Shown: positions 52,549-61,098 of the stretch, in pieces
Numbering within the stretch: the stretch's first letter is position 1
Layout of the letters: each line of letters opens with the position of its first letter
Assembly (NCBI GenBank): GCA_020444065.1
Contig: JAHLLQ010000006.1
Span: 186,001-250,000 of the forward strand
Source: a bacterium
GTDB taxonomy: Bacteria > Sumerlaeota > Sumerlaeia > SLMS01 > JAHLLQ01
Length of the DNA stretch: 64,000 nucleotides
Reading direction: 5' to 3'
The notes under the pieces: model-generated
What the model saw: the letters and a program-made list of their open reading frames with translations, nothing else
Told to the model about the DNA's origin: nothing
Databases searched by the model: none
Made by a program: the position numbers and the translations under genes

Positions 52549-54537
52549 ATGGCCGAAACCCCCTCGCCAAGATCGCCGAGCAGTACCGCGCTCGCCGTCG
52601 CGGGGGATCGTTCGGAAATGAGCTTCCGAACGAAGCTCCTGCCATACATTCCGCTCCTGCCCATTCTGCTGCTGGCTTTCCTGATCGCCTCGCCCGGCCT
52701 GCGGGCGGGCTTCTATGCAGATGACTGGTTCCAGGTTCTCCCGCGCAGTCCATTGGAGATTCTGCGCACATTCACCGGCGATTGGAGCACCGGCACCCAC
52801 ACGCCGGGCGGGCTGTATCGTCCGCTGATTCGCGTGACGTTCGGAATCGATGAGTGGATATGGGGATCGAATCCCTTTGGGTATCATCTGACCAACATGG
52901 TCATGTGGCTGCTGTTGATTGCCGGTGTCTACACGGCTGGTATTGTGTTGACCGACGGAAAGAAGTCTCACGCTTCCTTCGCGGCGGTCTTTGTGACTCT
53001 GTTCCCCACGAATGCGGAAGCCGTTACCTGGTTGAGCGGCCGAACAGATCTGCAGGCAGGGTGCGCGCTGATCTGGGCATTTGTGGGACTACTGTGGTTC
53101 CTTCGGACTGAGAAGATACGGCATCTGCTCCTGTGCCTGGGGCTATTTATGGCGGCTCTCCTCACAAAGGAGATAGCCATTGCTGCCTCGGCGGTTCTTC
53201 CGCTGGCCATTCTGCTCCTCTCGCCCAAGACATTCAGCCGATGGTTGTGGCGTGTTGGCATTGTGGCTCCGATTATGATCGGCATCATCTACCTGATCGT
53301 TCGATTCGCATCTATCGGCGGCCTGGGAGGTTATCATGCGGAACGCGGTCGGGCGCTCACAATTTCCGAGCTTTGGCATGCCGCTGCTTCGCAGATTGCG
53401 GCGCTGGGATTTCCTCGCTGGGGCTTGTCCGAGGGCTTCTATTCGACAACTGCCGCTTGGGGCGCCTTGCTGTTTTTGGGACTGATTCTCGTGATGGGAC
53501 GATTTCGCCGCCCGGTCGTGTTCTGCTTTGTGGCCGCTCTTCTCTTCCTTGCACCGATGGCCGGACTCGGAGTCGGAGGTGGAATGGGCGGACGAATGCT
53601 GCTGGTGCCGGAGATGTTCGTCGCGCTGGGGCTGGCCAGTTTCGCGGGGCTCAGCCTGGTCGGTCGAGTTGTCAAATGGCCGCTTCTGCTCGTATATCTT
53701 TACGTGTTTCTGGCTTGGGCAGCAGATTCTTTGGACGCGCACTTGGCCTGGAAACGAGCCTGGCCGGCAAACAGGGATCTTATGAATCAGATCGTTACCC
53801 AGATCGAATCGACGTCTGTCCCTCGCCAGTTCGCCTACGAGGAGCCCCCATTCGGCGAGGGCAATCGCCTTCTGGTGCCGGGTATGACAGGGGCACTCGC
53901 GGTCCGCACGATGTGGCAATGGAAGGGCCTGCAGGCGTATTTCGAGGATCCGAAGCCGGATGAGCCGTATGGAATCTTGATTTTGGAGTTGCCCGACGGC
54001 GGCTCACACCGTCTGATTCCGGCCTTGGCGCCTCCCGCGGGTGAAGGCACGTTAATCTTCAGGGGTTCACCAACTGGCGAGTTGGAGGTCTTTGAGGTTG
54101 CCGTGGAGAACGAAATCCGCTTGGTTGGACCAGAAGTGGAGAGTGCTGCCATCGAAGTCGATGGTTCGACCTCGTTCCAAGTGGGAGAAGGGGGCGAGTT
54201 GTCGGGATACAAACTGGGTCCGAGTGGGGGGATCCTGTTTGGGCTGGACACGACACTGTCGGATTTGGTTCTGACGGGGCGCGCTCGGGTGGACGCCGGC
54301 ACAGGCGCTGTGCGGATTCAGCAGGCCCAGGGGGAATCGTTCACGATTCCATTCAGCTATCCTCCGGACTTCTGGGGGACGGACGTGTTTGCCGTGCGAA
54401 TCCCGGGGATTTCAAGCGGCCCGGTGGGACTGACATGGATTCCAGCGCCTGAGTCTGTCCGCTTCGAGCTCGATGAGCTGACATTGCATGAGTATGAATT
54501 GACGAGACTATCCGATCAGGAGCACGCCCAGCAGTGA
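52549..54537 (+). CDS. Polytopic glycosyltransferase, TMTC/GT39-like
   Basis: The 662-aa protein has about 10-12 membrane helices. The first external loop holds the catalytic-type acid pair ADDW (Asp58-Asp59), then GLYRPLIRVTFGIDEWIWGSNPFGYHLTNM and TNAEAVTWLSGRTDL, the pattern of GT-C enzymes related to TMTC and PMT mannosyltransferases. A soluble C-terminal beta domain follows from about residue 420. Such enzymes move sugars from lipid carriers to proteins or lipids on the outer face of the membrane. An internal ATG at 52618 is an alternative start. The operon context suggests work on the same surface glycan as the ligase. Confidence 0.82.
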   Translation: MAETPSPRSPSSTALAVAGDRSEMSFRTKLLPYIPLLPILLLAFLIASPGLRAGFYADDWFQVLPRSPLEILRTFTGDWSTGTHTPGGLYRPLIRVTFGIDEWIWGSNPFGYHLTNMVMWLLLIAGVYTAGIVLTDGKKSHASFAAVFVTLFPTNAEAVTWLSGRTDLQAGCALIWAFVGLLWFLRTEKIRHLLLCLGLFMAALLTKEIAIAASAVLPLAILLLSPKTFSRWLWRVGIVAPIMIGIIYLIVRFASIGGLGGYHAERGRALTISELWHAAASQIAALGFPRWGLSEGFYSTTAAWGALLFLGLILVMGRFRRPVVFCFVAALLFLAPMAGLGVGGGMGGRMLLVPEMFVALGLASFAGLSLVGRVVKWPLLLVYLYVFLAWAADSLDAHLAWKRAWPANRDLMNQIVTQIESTSVPRQFAYEEPPFGEGNRLLVPGMTGALAVRTMWQWKGLQAYFEDPKPDEPYGILILELPDGGSHRLIPALAPPAGEGTLIFRGSPTGELEVFEVAVENEIRLVGPEVESAAIEVDGSTSFQVGEGGELSGYKLGPSGGILFGLDTTLSDLVLTGRARVDAGTGAVRIQQAQGESFTIPFSYPPDFWGTDVFAVRIPGISSGPVGLTWIPAPESVRFELDELTLHEYELTRLSDQEHAQQ

Positions 54538-55493
54538 GAATCCTAGTAACAGGGATGGGGGGATTCGTTGCCTCGCACTTGGTGCGAGAGTTGGCATCGC
54601 ATGGCCATGAGGTTTGGGGCACGGGCCTGGCACCTGAGAGTCATGATCTTCTGGCCGGCGGCGAAATCATGGCCGCCGATCTGCGCCATCCGGACGCCGT
54701 TCGCCGGGTGATGGAGAAGGCCCATCCCGAAGCGGTGATTCACCTGGCAGGGCAGAGCAGCCCTGCAAAGAGCTGGAAGATTCCGCAGACAACGTTCGAA
54801 GTAAACGTTCTGGCAACGATGGAAGTGGTCCGTTGGGCGACCGAGTTCAGTGACAATCCGCTCATCACCTACATCAGTTCCGCCGAGGTCTATGGGATTC
54901 CCGATCCGGAGGAACTTCCGCTGCGCGAGACGAGTCCGCTTCGTCCTGAAACCCCCTACGCAGTCAGCAAGATCGCTGCGGAAGAAATCACGAAGCTGTA
55001 TGCCCGCCGTTATGGCGCGCGCTGGTTGATCCTGCGTTCCTTCAGCCACACTGGCCCGCATCAATCGACGGACTTTGTGGTGCCCGCGTTTGCCCGCCAG
55101 GTGGCGCTCTACGAAGAGGGCAAGGCCGACAGTCTGCAGCACGGCGACTTGCGCGCTTTCCGCGATTTCTCCGATGTTCGCGATGTGGCGCGCGCTTATC
55201 GGCTGGCGGTCGAGAACCAGTTGTGCGAGCAGACATTCAATGTGTGTTCCGGCGAGAGCGTTCGAATTCAGCGTCTGTTGGACATTCTGCTCAGCCTGAG
55301 TGAACGCGAAGTTCCATGCCGACGGGATGCCGCCCGCGTTCGCGCGGAAAAAGTCACGGAAGTTCGAGGCGACAGCACCGCACTCCGCGACGCAGTTGGG
55401 TGGGAACCTCGAATCTCGCTCGAGCAGATGGTCAAAGACGTTCTGGAGGAACAGAGGGAGTTGGTCGGACACCTTGCCGACAAGATCGGATGA
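54534..55493 (+). CDS. NAD-dependent nucleotide-sugar epimerase/reductase (extended SDR)
   Basis: The 319-aa enzyme has the Rossmann motif GMGGFVASH (7-15), catalytic Ser in YISSAEVYG, and Tyr142/Lys146 in PYAVSKIAAEE. Overall it is closest in look to GDP-4-dehydro-6-deoxy-mannose reductases and GDP-mannose 4,6-dehydratases. It would provide a deoxy- or epimerised activated sugar for the surface glycan. The GTG start at 54534 lies inside the stop of the glycosyltransferase gene (GTGA), with AGGAG upstream, and its own stop overlaps the next start (ATGA). Confidence 0.88.
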   Translation: MRILVTGMGGFVASHLVRELASHGHEVWGTGLAPESHDLLAGGEIMAADLRHPDAVRRVMEKAHPEAVIHLAGQSSPAKSWKIPQTTFEVNVLATMEVVRWATEFSDNPLITYISSAEVYGIPDPEELPLRETSPLRPETPYAVSKIAAEEITKLYARRYGARWLILRSFSHTGPHQSTDFVVPAFARQVALYEEGKADSLQHGDLRAFRDFSDVRDVARAYRLAVENQLCEQTFNVCSGESVRIQRLLDILLSLSEREVPCRRDAARVRAEKVTEVRGDSTALRDAVGWEPRISLEQMVKDVLEEQRELVGHLADKIG

Positions 55494-57436
55494 GTTCGGC
55501 GTTTTTCAGTGCATTCCGCGATGAGCCTCGCTCTTCGGCACTGCCATTCTGGTGGTTGGCAGTGCTGGTTGCGGGGCTTCCTCTTTTTGTGTGGCCGTCG
55601 GCACAGGATGCCTTCGTGCTCCCGAAGGTCGGGGCCTTCGGCGCGGGCACGTGGATTCTCTTCGGGCTAATTCTGCTGGCGGCCTGCCTCGGTCGTTCGC
55701 TGCGAATCCTCCTGCATCCTGTCAATGGACTGCTGGTTCTCTTCCTGGGATGGCAGTTGCTGAGCGTTCTGTGGGCCGAAGCTCCGGCGATGGCTTGGGA
55801 TCAGGTGCGATCGACGGGATTACTCGTTCTATTCGCGCTGCTGGCCCAAAGCACGCTCGCAGATGATCGGCGGAAGATCATCGCGCTCGGGTGGTTGTTG
55901 ATCGTGTCCTCCACGGCCATAGCGATCTGGGCTCTGATCCTGGATTTCTCGTCTGTCTTTGCTCCGAACCTGATTCCTGTTCGCCAAACGCTGAACGATT
56001 GGCGCGACTTCGTTTCTGCAGCAAGTTTGGGGAACAGCGGTCACGTGGCGGACTTCATCGTCGCCGGCTTTCTGGTCACGTTGGGTTTCGCACTGATTGC
56101 CCGCAGCAAGAAGGCGCTTTGGCTGTTGGCGCCGTGCCTTTGGATTCAATCTGCTGCACTCATTGTGGCGTGGTCGGTGCATTCTAACCTGAGCCTTATC
56201 ATCGCAGCTGGCTTGCTGGTTTTCCTGATGCGCGACCGCTGGGATCTGGCGTGGTGGCGGAGGCGCGTGCCGCGCCTCGGCGTACTGATGGCCGGCTGGA
56301 TTGTGGTCACGCTCTTCTTTGTGGTTGGGAATCCGGCGAATCCGCATCGTTCGAGTGAAGGCGGCGGCATTGTCGCCCAGGCCTTCGACTCCTCGCGCTG
56401 GCACGAAGGCGGTTCGACACGATTAGCGATCTGGGCAACCACGCTGGCAATCATCCAGGACAACGCGTGGCTGGGGACCGGCGCGGGCACCTTCACGTGG
56501 GTCTACCCCGCCACCGAGGCGCCTCTACTTGAAGGCCACCCGGAATTGGAAATCTACGCCGGCACGTGGACAAACGCCGCGCACAATACGCTGCTGCAGA
56601 CGTGGAGCGAAACCGGCTGCATTGGAGCGTTCCTGCTGATTTCTCTGATCGGAACGGCTTTCTACGCGATGAATCGTCGCCGCCAATCGGAAGCCCACGG
56701 AAATGCCGCCCTGCTCTCGATCGCGATGGCGATGCTGGCCGCGTGGTGCGTGCAGTCCATGATGAATTTCCCGCTGGAACTGCCACTCTCTTCGATGCTG
56801 CTGGTGCTGCTGATTTCGATTCCAGCCATTCTTCCGCAGCGTGGGGAGGATGCCGACTTGTTGCTGCCGGTCTCTCGCCAGTACCCAGGCATTCGTCTCG
56901 GAATCATCCTGAAGAACATGCAGATCCCGACGGAACTGCAGTTGGCACCGACCCCGCCTCGAGCGGCTGCGCCGATCGTTGGCCTTGTCCTGGCGGTCGC
57001 GATGCTCTTCCCCGCCTGGAAGTCCACTGCCGAGCTTCGCGCCAGCGTCCGCTATCGACCGGTCTACGAACAGAATCGGCAGCTCCGCGGGGGCTCGCTG
57101 ACGGCCCCCGAGGCGGCCGGACTGGTCTCCGGCTGTCGCGCAGCTCTGGCCATCGATCCAACGTACACGGATTGCCGCTCGGCGCTGTCCGATTTGCTGG
57201 TGCGCAGCCAGCAGTACAGCGCGGCCCTGGCCGAACTGGAGCTGGTGCAGAAACGCCTGAACGCCATCGAGGTCCATTTGCGAGAGGCAATTTGCCTCGA
57301 TGCACTCGGGCGGCCGGACGAGGCACTCCCGGCATGGAACCAGGTCTTCACCCGCCAGCCCCAACTCTCGGCGAGCTTCCCGGGTCCATTTAGACGGTGG
57401 GCATCGTGGATCGAGGCACAGCAAGGCACTCCCTGA
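55490..57436 (+). CDS. O-antigen ligase-like protein (Wzy_C) with TPR tail
   Basis: The 648-aa protein has about 12 membrane helices. The large external loop ends in AAHNTLLQTWSETGCIG, the hallmark His-Asn segment of WaaL/Wzy_C ligases, which join polymer from undecaprenyl carriers to lipid A core or to proteins. A loop with DSSRWHEGGSTRLAIW and WLGTGAGTFTWVYP is also typical. The C-terminal ~110 residues are soluble TPR-like helices. Its start overlaps the epimerase stop, and a terminator follows the gene. Confidence 0.9.
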   Translation: MSSAFFSAFRDEPRSSALPFWWLAVLVAGLPLFVWPSAQDAFVLPKVGAFGAGTWILFGLILLAACLGRSLRILLHPVNGLLVLFLGWQLLSVLWAEAPAMAWDQVRSTGLLVLFALLAQSTLADDRRKIIALGWLLIVSSTAIAIWALILDFSSVFAPNLIPVRQTLNDWRDFVSAASLGNSGHVADFIVAGFLVTLGFALIARSKKALWLLAPCLWIQSAALIVAWSVHSNLSLIIAAGLLVFLMRDRWDLAWWRRRVPRLGVLMAGWIVVTLFFVVGNPANPHRSSEGGGIVAQAFDSSRWHEGGSTRLAIWATTLAIIQDNAWLGTGAGTFTWVYPATEAPLLEGHPELEIYAGTWTNAAHNTLLQTWSETGCIGAFLLISLIGTAFYAMNRRRQSEAHGNAALLSIAMAMLAAWCVQSMMNFPLELPLSSMLLVLLISIPAILPQRGEDADLLLPVSRQYPGIRLGIILKNMQIPTELQLAPTPPRAAAPIVGLVLAVAMLFPAWKSTAELRASVRYRPVYEQNRQLRGGSLTAPEAAGLVSGCRAALAIDPTYTDCRSALSDLLVRSQQYSAALAELELVQKRLNAIEVHLREAICLDALGRPDEALPAWNQVFTRQPQLSASFPGPFRRWASWIEAQQGTP

Positions 57437-57456
57437 AGCCTCGCACGAGGCTTTTC
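57436..57456 (+). terminator. Terminator of the peptidase/glycan operon
   Basis: AAGCCTC (57436-57442) and GAGGCTT (57447-57453) pair around GCAC, with TTCC after. This marks the end of the 46.0-57.4 kb operon right after the ligase stop. Confidence 0.7.
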
Positions 57457-57531
57457 CTTGCCCTACCCCCCCCTCGGGGCCGTTGAATCGGAGTGCAAAA
57501 TCTGACTGCGGAAGGAACTCTGCCGCTGAAC

Positions 57532-58887
57532 ATGCGAAACGACTGGTCGAAGCTGAGAAACGGATTCCTCGCCATTGCGGTCGGTTTGCTGCTGATCGCG
57601 GGATCGGCGCGCGCCGAGGATGAGGCGAGCGACGGCCCCTCACGCATGGCGCAGCAGGTTACGAAGCCGGAAGCACAGGCTCTGATTCCGCTGACCGAAC
57701 CGATTTTGGACGAGTTGGATCCCGATCGCCGGTTCTCACTGGGAGTCGATCGCCTGATTCGCGATGAGTTTGTCCAACTCGATCACAAGCACATTCTGGT
57801 GGCGACAAGCCGTCTGGCACTGGACAGCGAAGGCAAGAACCTGCTGGAGACGCTGCTGGAGGCCAGGAAGCCGATCGTACAGCGCGTACTGATTTTCGAT
57901 GATGAACTTCCTCAGCCCGCCCGCAGCCGGAAGCTGGATCGCGTGCTCGCCCGGCACCCGGATGTGCGGATTTTTCAACGCACCGCGCGCAATTTCCGTC
58001 CAACCAAGGGTATGCTGGAAGGCATCGATCGGATTGTGATCGACATTCCGATGCGCGGCGCCCGGTTCTATCCCGAAGTCGCTTTCATGGGCGCCGTGCT
58101 CGAAGAAGCCGGCCTGGAAGATATCCCCGTCCTTTTCCTCGATCGCCCTCTGCCAATGAGTGGACTTCTGATGGAAGGTCCCGTTGGCGATCCGAAACTG
58201 TACGATACGGCGAACTGCTTCCTGCCGGCCGTTCCGCTGCCTGGGCTAACCGGCGGTGAACTAGCAGACCTATTCAACACCTACTACGGGCTTGAAGCCG
58301 AGCTGGAAATCGTCGAGATGAAGAACTGGCGCCGGACCGCGGGCTACGGACCGCTGCTCGAAGCCTACGCCCGGTTGGACATTCATCCCGAAGAGGAACT
58401 GAGCGAGTGGCCGGTCTACGCACCCGCATCGACGGAAGTTGCGGCGTGGCAGGCCGGAGCCGCCCTGGGTCCCGAGAAATATGTAGCAGGAGTCCGGGAA
58501 GAAAACCCCGCACTGCTGGTTTCGCCCATCGGTTACGAGGCAGAGGATTTTGCCCGACAGTTCAATTCGTTTGGCATAACGAAGCACCATGCGGAAGCCA
58601 CGACGACAACTCTCTCGAACGGCAGAGTCGGCGATGTGGTGGCCATTTCCAGCGACGACCTACCCGAGCCGGTAATGACCAGTGTCGTCATCTGGCACCT
58701 GGCCGCCCAGAAAGATGCGAAGATTCTGCCCCCGGAAGGTGAAGCTGGCCTTTACGGGACGACGTTTGTGTTCGATTCTCTGCGACAGGGCCGTGATCCG
58801 CGCGAGATTCAGCGGCTTTGGAAGATTCACCAACCTTATCGGGAGTTCGAAGCTCGACGCAACGACCTGCTTCGATACACACGATGA
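57532..58887 (+). CDS. Secreted DUF1343/NamZ-like protein with altered active site
   Basis: After a signal peptide (FLAIAVGLLLIAGSARA), the 451-aa protein follows the DUF1343 family, whose studied member NamZ is an exo-N-acetylmuramidase. Family landmarks are kept: LGVDRLI, RPTKGMLEGIDRIVIDIPMRGARFYPEV, VLFLDRPLPMSGLLMEGPV and GLTGGELADLFNTYYGL followed by NWRR. The PEHG segment that carries the NamZ catalytic residues instead reads FDDELPQ, and the second domain is quite divergent. Activity on peptidoglycan is therefore doubtful. The ATG at 57532 fits the signal peptide; a GTG at 57493 is also possible. It is coupled (ATGA) to the lipoprotein gene. Confidence 0.8.
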   Translation: MRNDWSKLRNGFLAIAVGLLLIAGSARAEDEASDGPSRMAQQVTKPEAQALIPLTEPILDELDPDRRFSLGVDRLIRDEFVQLDHKHILVATSRLALDSEGKNLLETLLEARKPIVQRVLIFDDELPQPARSRKLDRVLARHPDVRIFQRTARNFRPTKGMLEGIDRIVIDIPMRGARFYPEVAFMGAVLEEAGLEDIPVLFLDRPLPMSGLLMEGPVGDPKLYDTANCFLPAVPLPGLTGGELADLFNTYYGLEAELEIVEMKNWRRTAGYGPLLEAYARLDIHPEEELSEWPVYAPASTEVAAWQAGAALGPEKYVAGVREENPALLVSPIGYEAEDFARQFNSFGITKHHAEATTTTLSNGRVGDVVAISSDDLPEPVMTSVVIWHLAAQKDAKILPPEGEAGLYGTTFVFDSLRQGRDPREIQRLWKIHQPYREFEARRNDLLRYTR

Positions 58888-60854
58888 ACCGTTTCTTCTG
58901 TCTTCTCTCCGTTCTGTGCCTGGCCCTGGTGGGTTCGGCCTGTAAGCAGGAGGCGCCTCCGACGCCACCGCCAGAGCGCATTATTGAATATCACCTGCAG
59001 CCCACAGCGGCCGTCGAAGGTACTATTGATGTGCCGGACGGCGTGGAGCCTTTCGGCATCATGGTATTTGCCGAAGGAACCTCGAACATGAGTTTCACGG
59101 ACGCCAAGGGTGAGTTCCTGATCACGGATCTCGATCCGGGTGACTATGTGCTTCGTGCAATGCGCCACGACCTGCAGTCGCTGATGGTTGCTGAAATATC
59201 GATTCGAGATGCAGATCTGGAAAAGGATCAGCCGTTCCTGACTCTCAAGGGCGTCGAAATGAAGCCCCGCGAACTCGAGGGCAAGAGCGGCGCGGCGCCG
59301 GAGTTCGCGGCGCTTGGGAATCTGCGCGGGCTCGTACTCACAACGAACCCCACGGATTCAAAGGGGGTTCTGGTGGAAATCACCGGGACCGATATGCGGA
59401 CGGTGACCGACGCCAGTGGATCGTTTGTTTTCTACAATCTTCCGAGCGGCGATTATGGTCTTAACGTATCGCGCAGCGGCTACGAGACGAAGACGGCGCG
59501 CGTTCATGTGTTCCCAGGATTGGATAATCCAGCCGGCGAGATTCGCCTGGATGTGGTGGATATTGCTGCCGGCCAGGGGCGAACGATCTTCGGGCGCGTC
59601 GAGATGTTCGATGCGCAGGAGAATCCGGTCGCCGAGTTCGACGCCGTGACGGTTTACCTGGAAGGAACCGAGTTCCAGGCGCGCCCCGACGCCGCTGGCC
59701 AGTACCAGTTCGGTGGAATTCCCGCAGGACGATACGTTGTCACAGCCTCAGCCCCCGGCTATGCGATCGCCCAGCGCTACGAGGTCGATCTGACCGAGAT
59801 CGAAGCCGTAGAAGTGAACCCGATCCTGCGCCCGACGGAGGACCAGGTCACGGATATCGGCTCGGTCGTCGGACGCGTCATCCTCGAGGAATCCCCCACC
59901 GGCGGTAACGGTGGCGTTGCCGTATCGCTGGCGGGAACCAGTTCGATCGCGATCACGGATCAGCAGGGCACGTTCCGGCTGCTCGATATTCCGGAAGGGA
60001 TGTACGATCTCGTGGCTACAATGACCGGCTATGAGACCGCCTACATCGAAGGGATCGAGGTGGTGGCGGCTCAGGAAACGCAGGTCGGCACGATCGAGAT
60101 GAAGCTGGAGCGCCTCGCGCCGGAAGTCGTCGGCACGTTGCCGGAGCCGGGAGCGTTGGATGTCCCGATCGAGCAGCCGACAGAAGTCATTATCCAATTC
60201 AACATGAAGATGAATCAACGGTCGCTGGTGGACGCCATCAACGTCTCGCCGGATGTGGATTATCGCGTCGCGACGGCGGGACGCCACGCGCGCGCAAGCG
60301 AAGATCGCGTCGTCGTGCTGCTGTCCGGCTATTCGAGGGAAGGCAAAGTGCTGCGCTTCGATACGAAGTACACTGTCGAGGTTGGGACTGCAGTGACGAG
60401 CATCGACGGCGTTCCCATGAAGGAGCCGTACAGTTTTTCGTTCACCACGGGATCCGCCCGAGTGATCGCAACCCGGCCCGACGACGGTGCGGAAGGCGCC
60501 TACGTCTCCCCCACCGAGCCGATTCTGATTCACTTCAACGCGCCGATCAGTGTTTCAAAGTTCAACGCAGATGACATCCGCATCCGTCCAGATATTGGAA
60601 CGGTTCCGAGCTTTGAGGTGCAACATGACTCGCGGACGGGCTGGGGCACGCTGCAAATCGTGGGGCGATTCGAATGGGAAACCGAGTATACGGTGCGAAT
60701 CGGCAAGGGCATCGAGACCATCACCGGCGATCGGATCGAGAATCTTCCGTACACATTCAAGTTCACCACGCGTGAGGTGACCGAGAATTTCCCGTACAAC
60801 TCGGATGACGTCGACACGATCGAGCGCCAGCGCAAAGAACGCGATCGGCATTAG
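58884..60854 (+). CDS. Lipoprotein with stacked carboxypeptidase-regulatory-like and Big_5 domains
   Basis: A lipobox (LVGSAC) is followed by four beta-sandwich repeats at about residues 35-420. Each has the shape AEGTSNMSFTDAKGEFLITDLDPGDYVL, as in carboxypeptidase-regulatory-like domains. Two Big_5/SbsA-type Ig-like domains then follow, starting PEPGALDVPIEQPTEVIIQF and RPDDGAEGAYVSPTEPILIHF. There is no catalytic motif. It should be a surface or periplasmic structural or binding lipoprotein. The start overlaps the NamZ-like gene's stop, so the two products probably act together. Confidence 0.85.
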   Translation: MNRFFCLLSVLCLALVGSACKQEAPPTPPPERIIEYHLQPTAAVEGTIDVPDGVEPFGIMVFAEGTSNMSFTDAKGEFLITDLDPGDYVLRAMRHDLQSLMVAEISIRDADLEKDQPFLTLKGVEMKPRELEGKSGAAPEFAALGNLRGLVLTTNPTDSKGVLVEITGTDMRTVTDASGSFVFYNLPSGDYGLNVSRSGYETKTARVHVFPGLDNPAGEIRLDVVDIAAGQGRTIFGRVEMFDAQENPVAEFDAVTVYLEGTEFQARPDAAGQYQFGGIPAGRYVVTASAPGYAIAQRYEVDLTEIEAVEVNPILRPTEDQVTDIGSVVGRVILEESPTGGNGGVAVSLAGTSSIAITDQQGTFRLLDIPEGMYDLVATMTGYETAYIEGIEVVAAQETQVGTIEMKLERLAPEVVGTLPEPGALDVPIEQPTEVIIQFNMKMNQRSLVDAINVSPDVDYRVATAGRHARASEDRVVVLLSGYSREGKVLRFDTKYTVEVGTAVTSIDGVPMKEPYSFSFTTGSARVIATRPDDGAEGAYVSPTEPILIHFNAPISVSKFNADDIRIRPDIGTVPSFEVQHDSRTGWGTLQIVGRFEWETEYTVRIGKGIETITGDRIENLPYTFKFTTREVTENFPYNSDDVDTIERQRKERDRH

Positions 60855-60887
60855 CCTGCCAGTGCAGACATTTCTGCCAAGAGATTA

Positions 60888-60925
60888 TCGGCCTGTCCTC
60901 ATTCTGGACGGGCCGACTTCTTTTT
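60888..60925 (+). terminator. Terminator after the lipoprotein gene
   Basis: TCGGCCTGTCC (60888-60898) pairs with GGACGGGCCGA (60906-60916) with one G-U, 7-nt loop, then CTTCTTTTT. It is a strong rho-independent terminator. Confidence 0.9.
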
Positions 60926-61098
60926 ACGCCTGTCCTTGGCAACGCAATCGTGATGGCATGTGAAGTGACTTCGCAACCTTTCGGGCTTGCGGTACGTTCC
61001 CCTGAATTCTAGAGTGCAGCGCGGTCAATCGCTCCGGCCTCGCGAGAGGCGGGCGGAGCTTGTATGTGCCGCAGTCTCCAGGGAGCCTGCCGCCGAAC

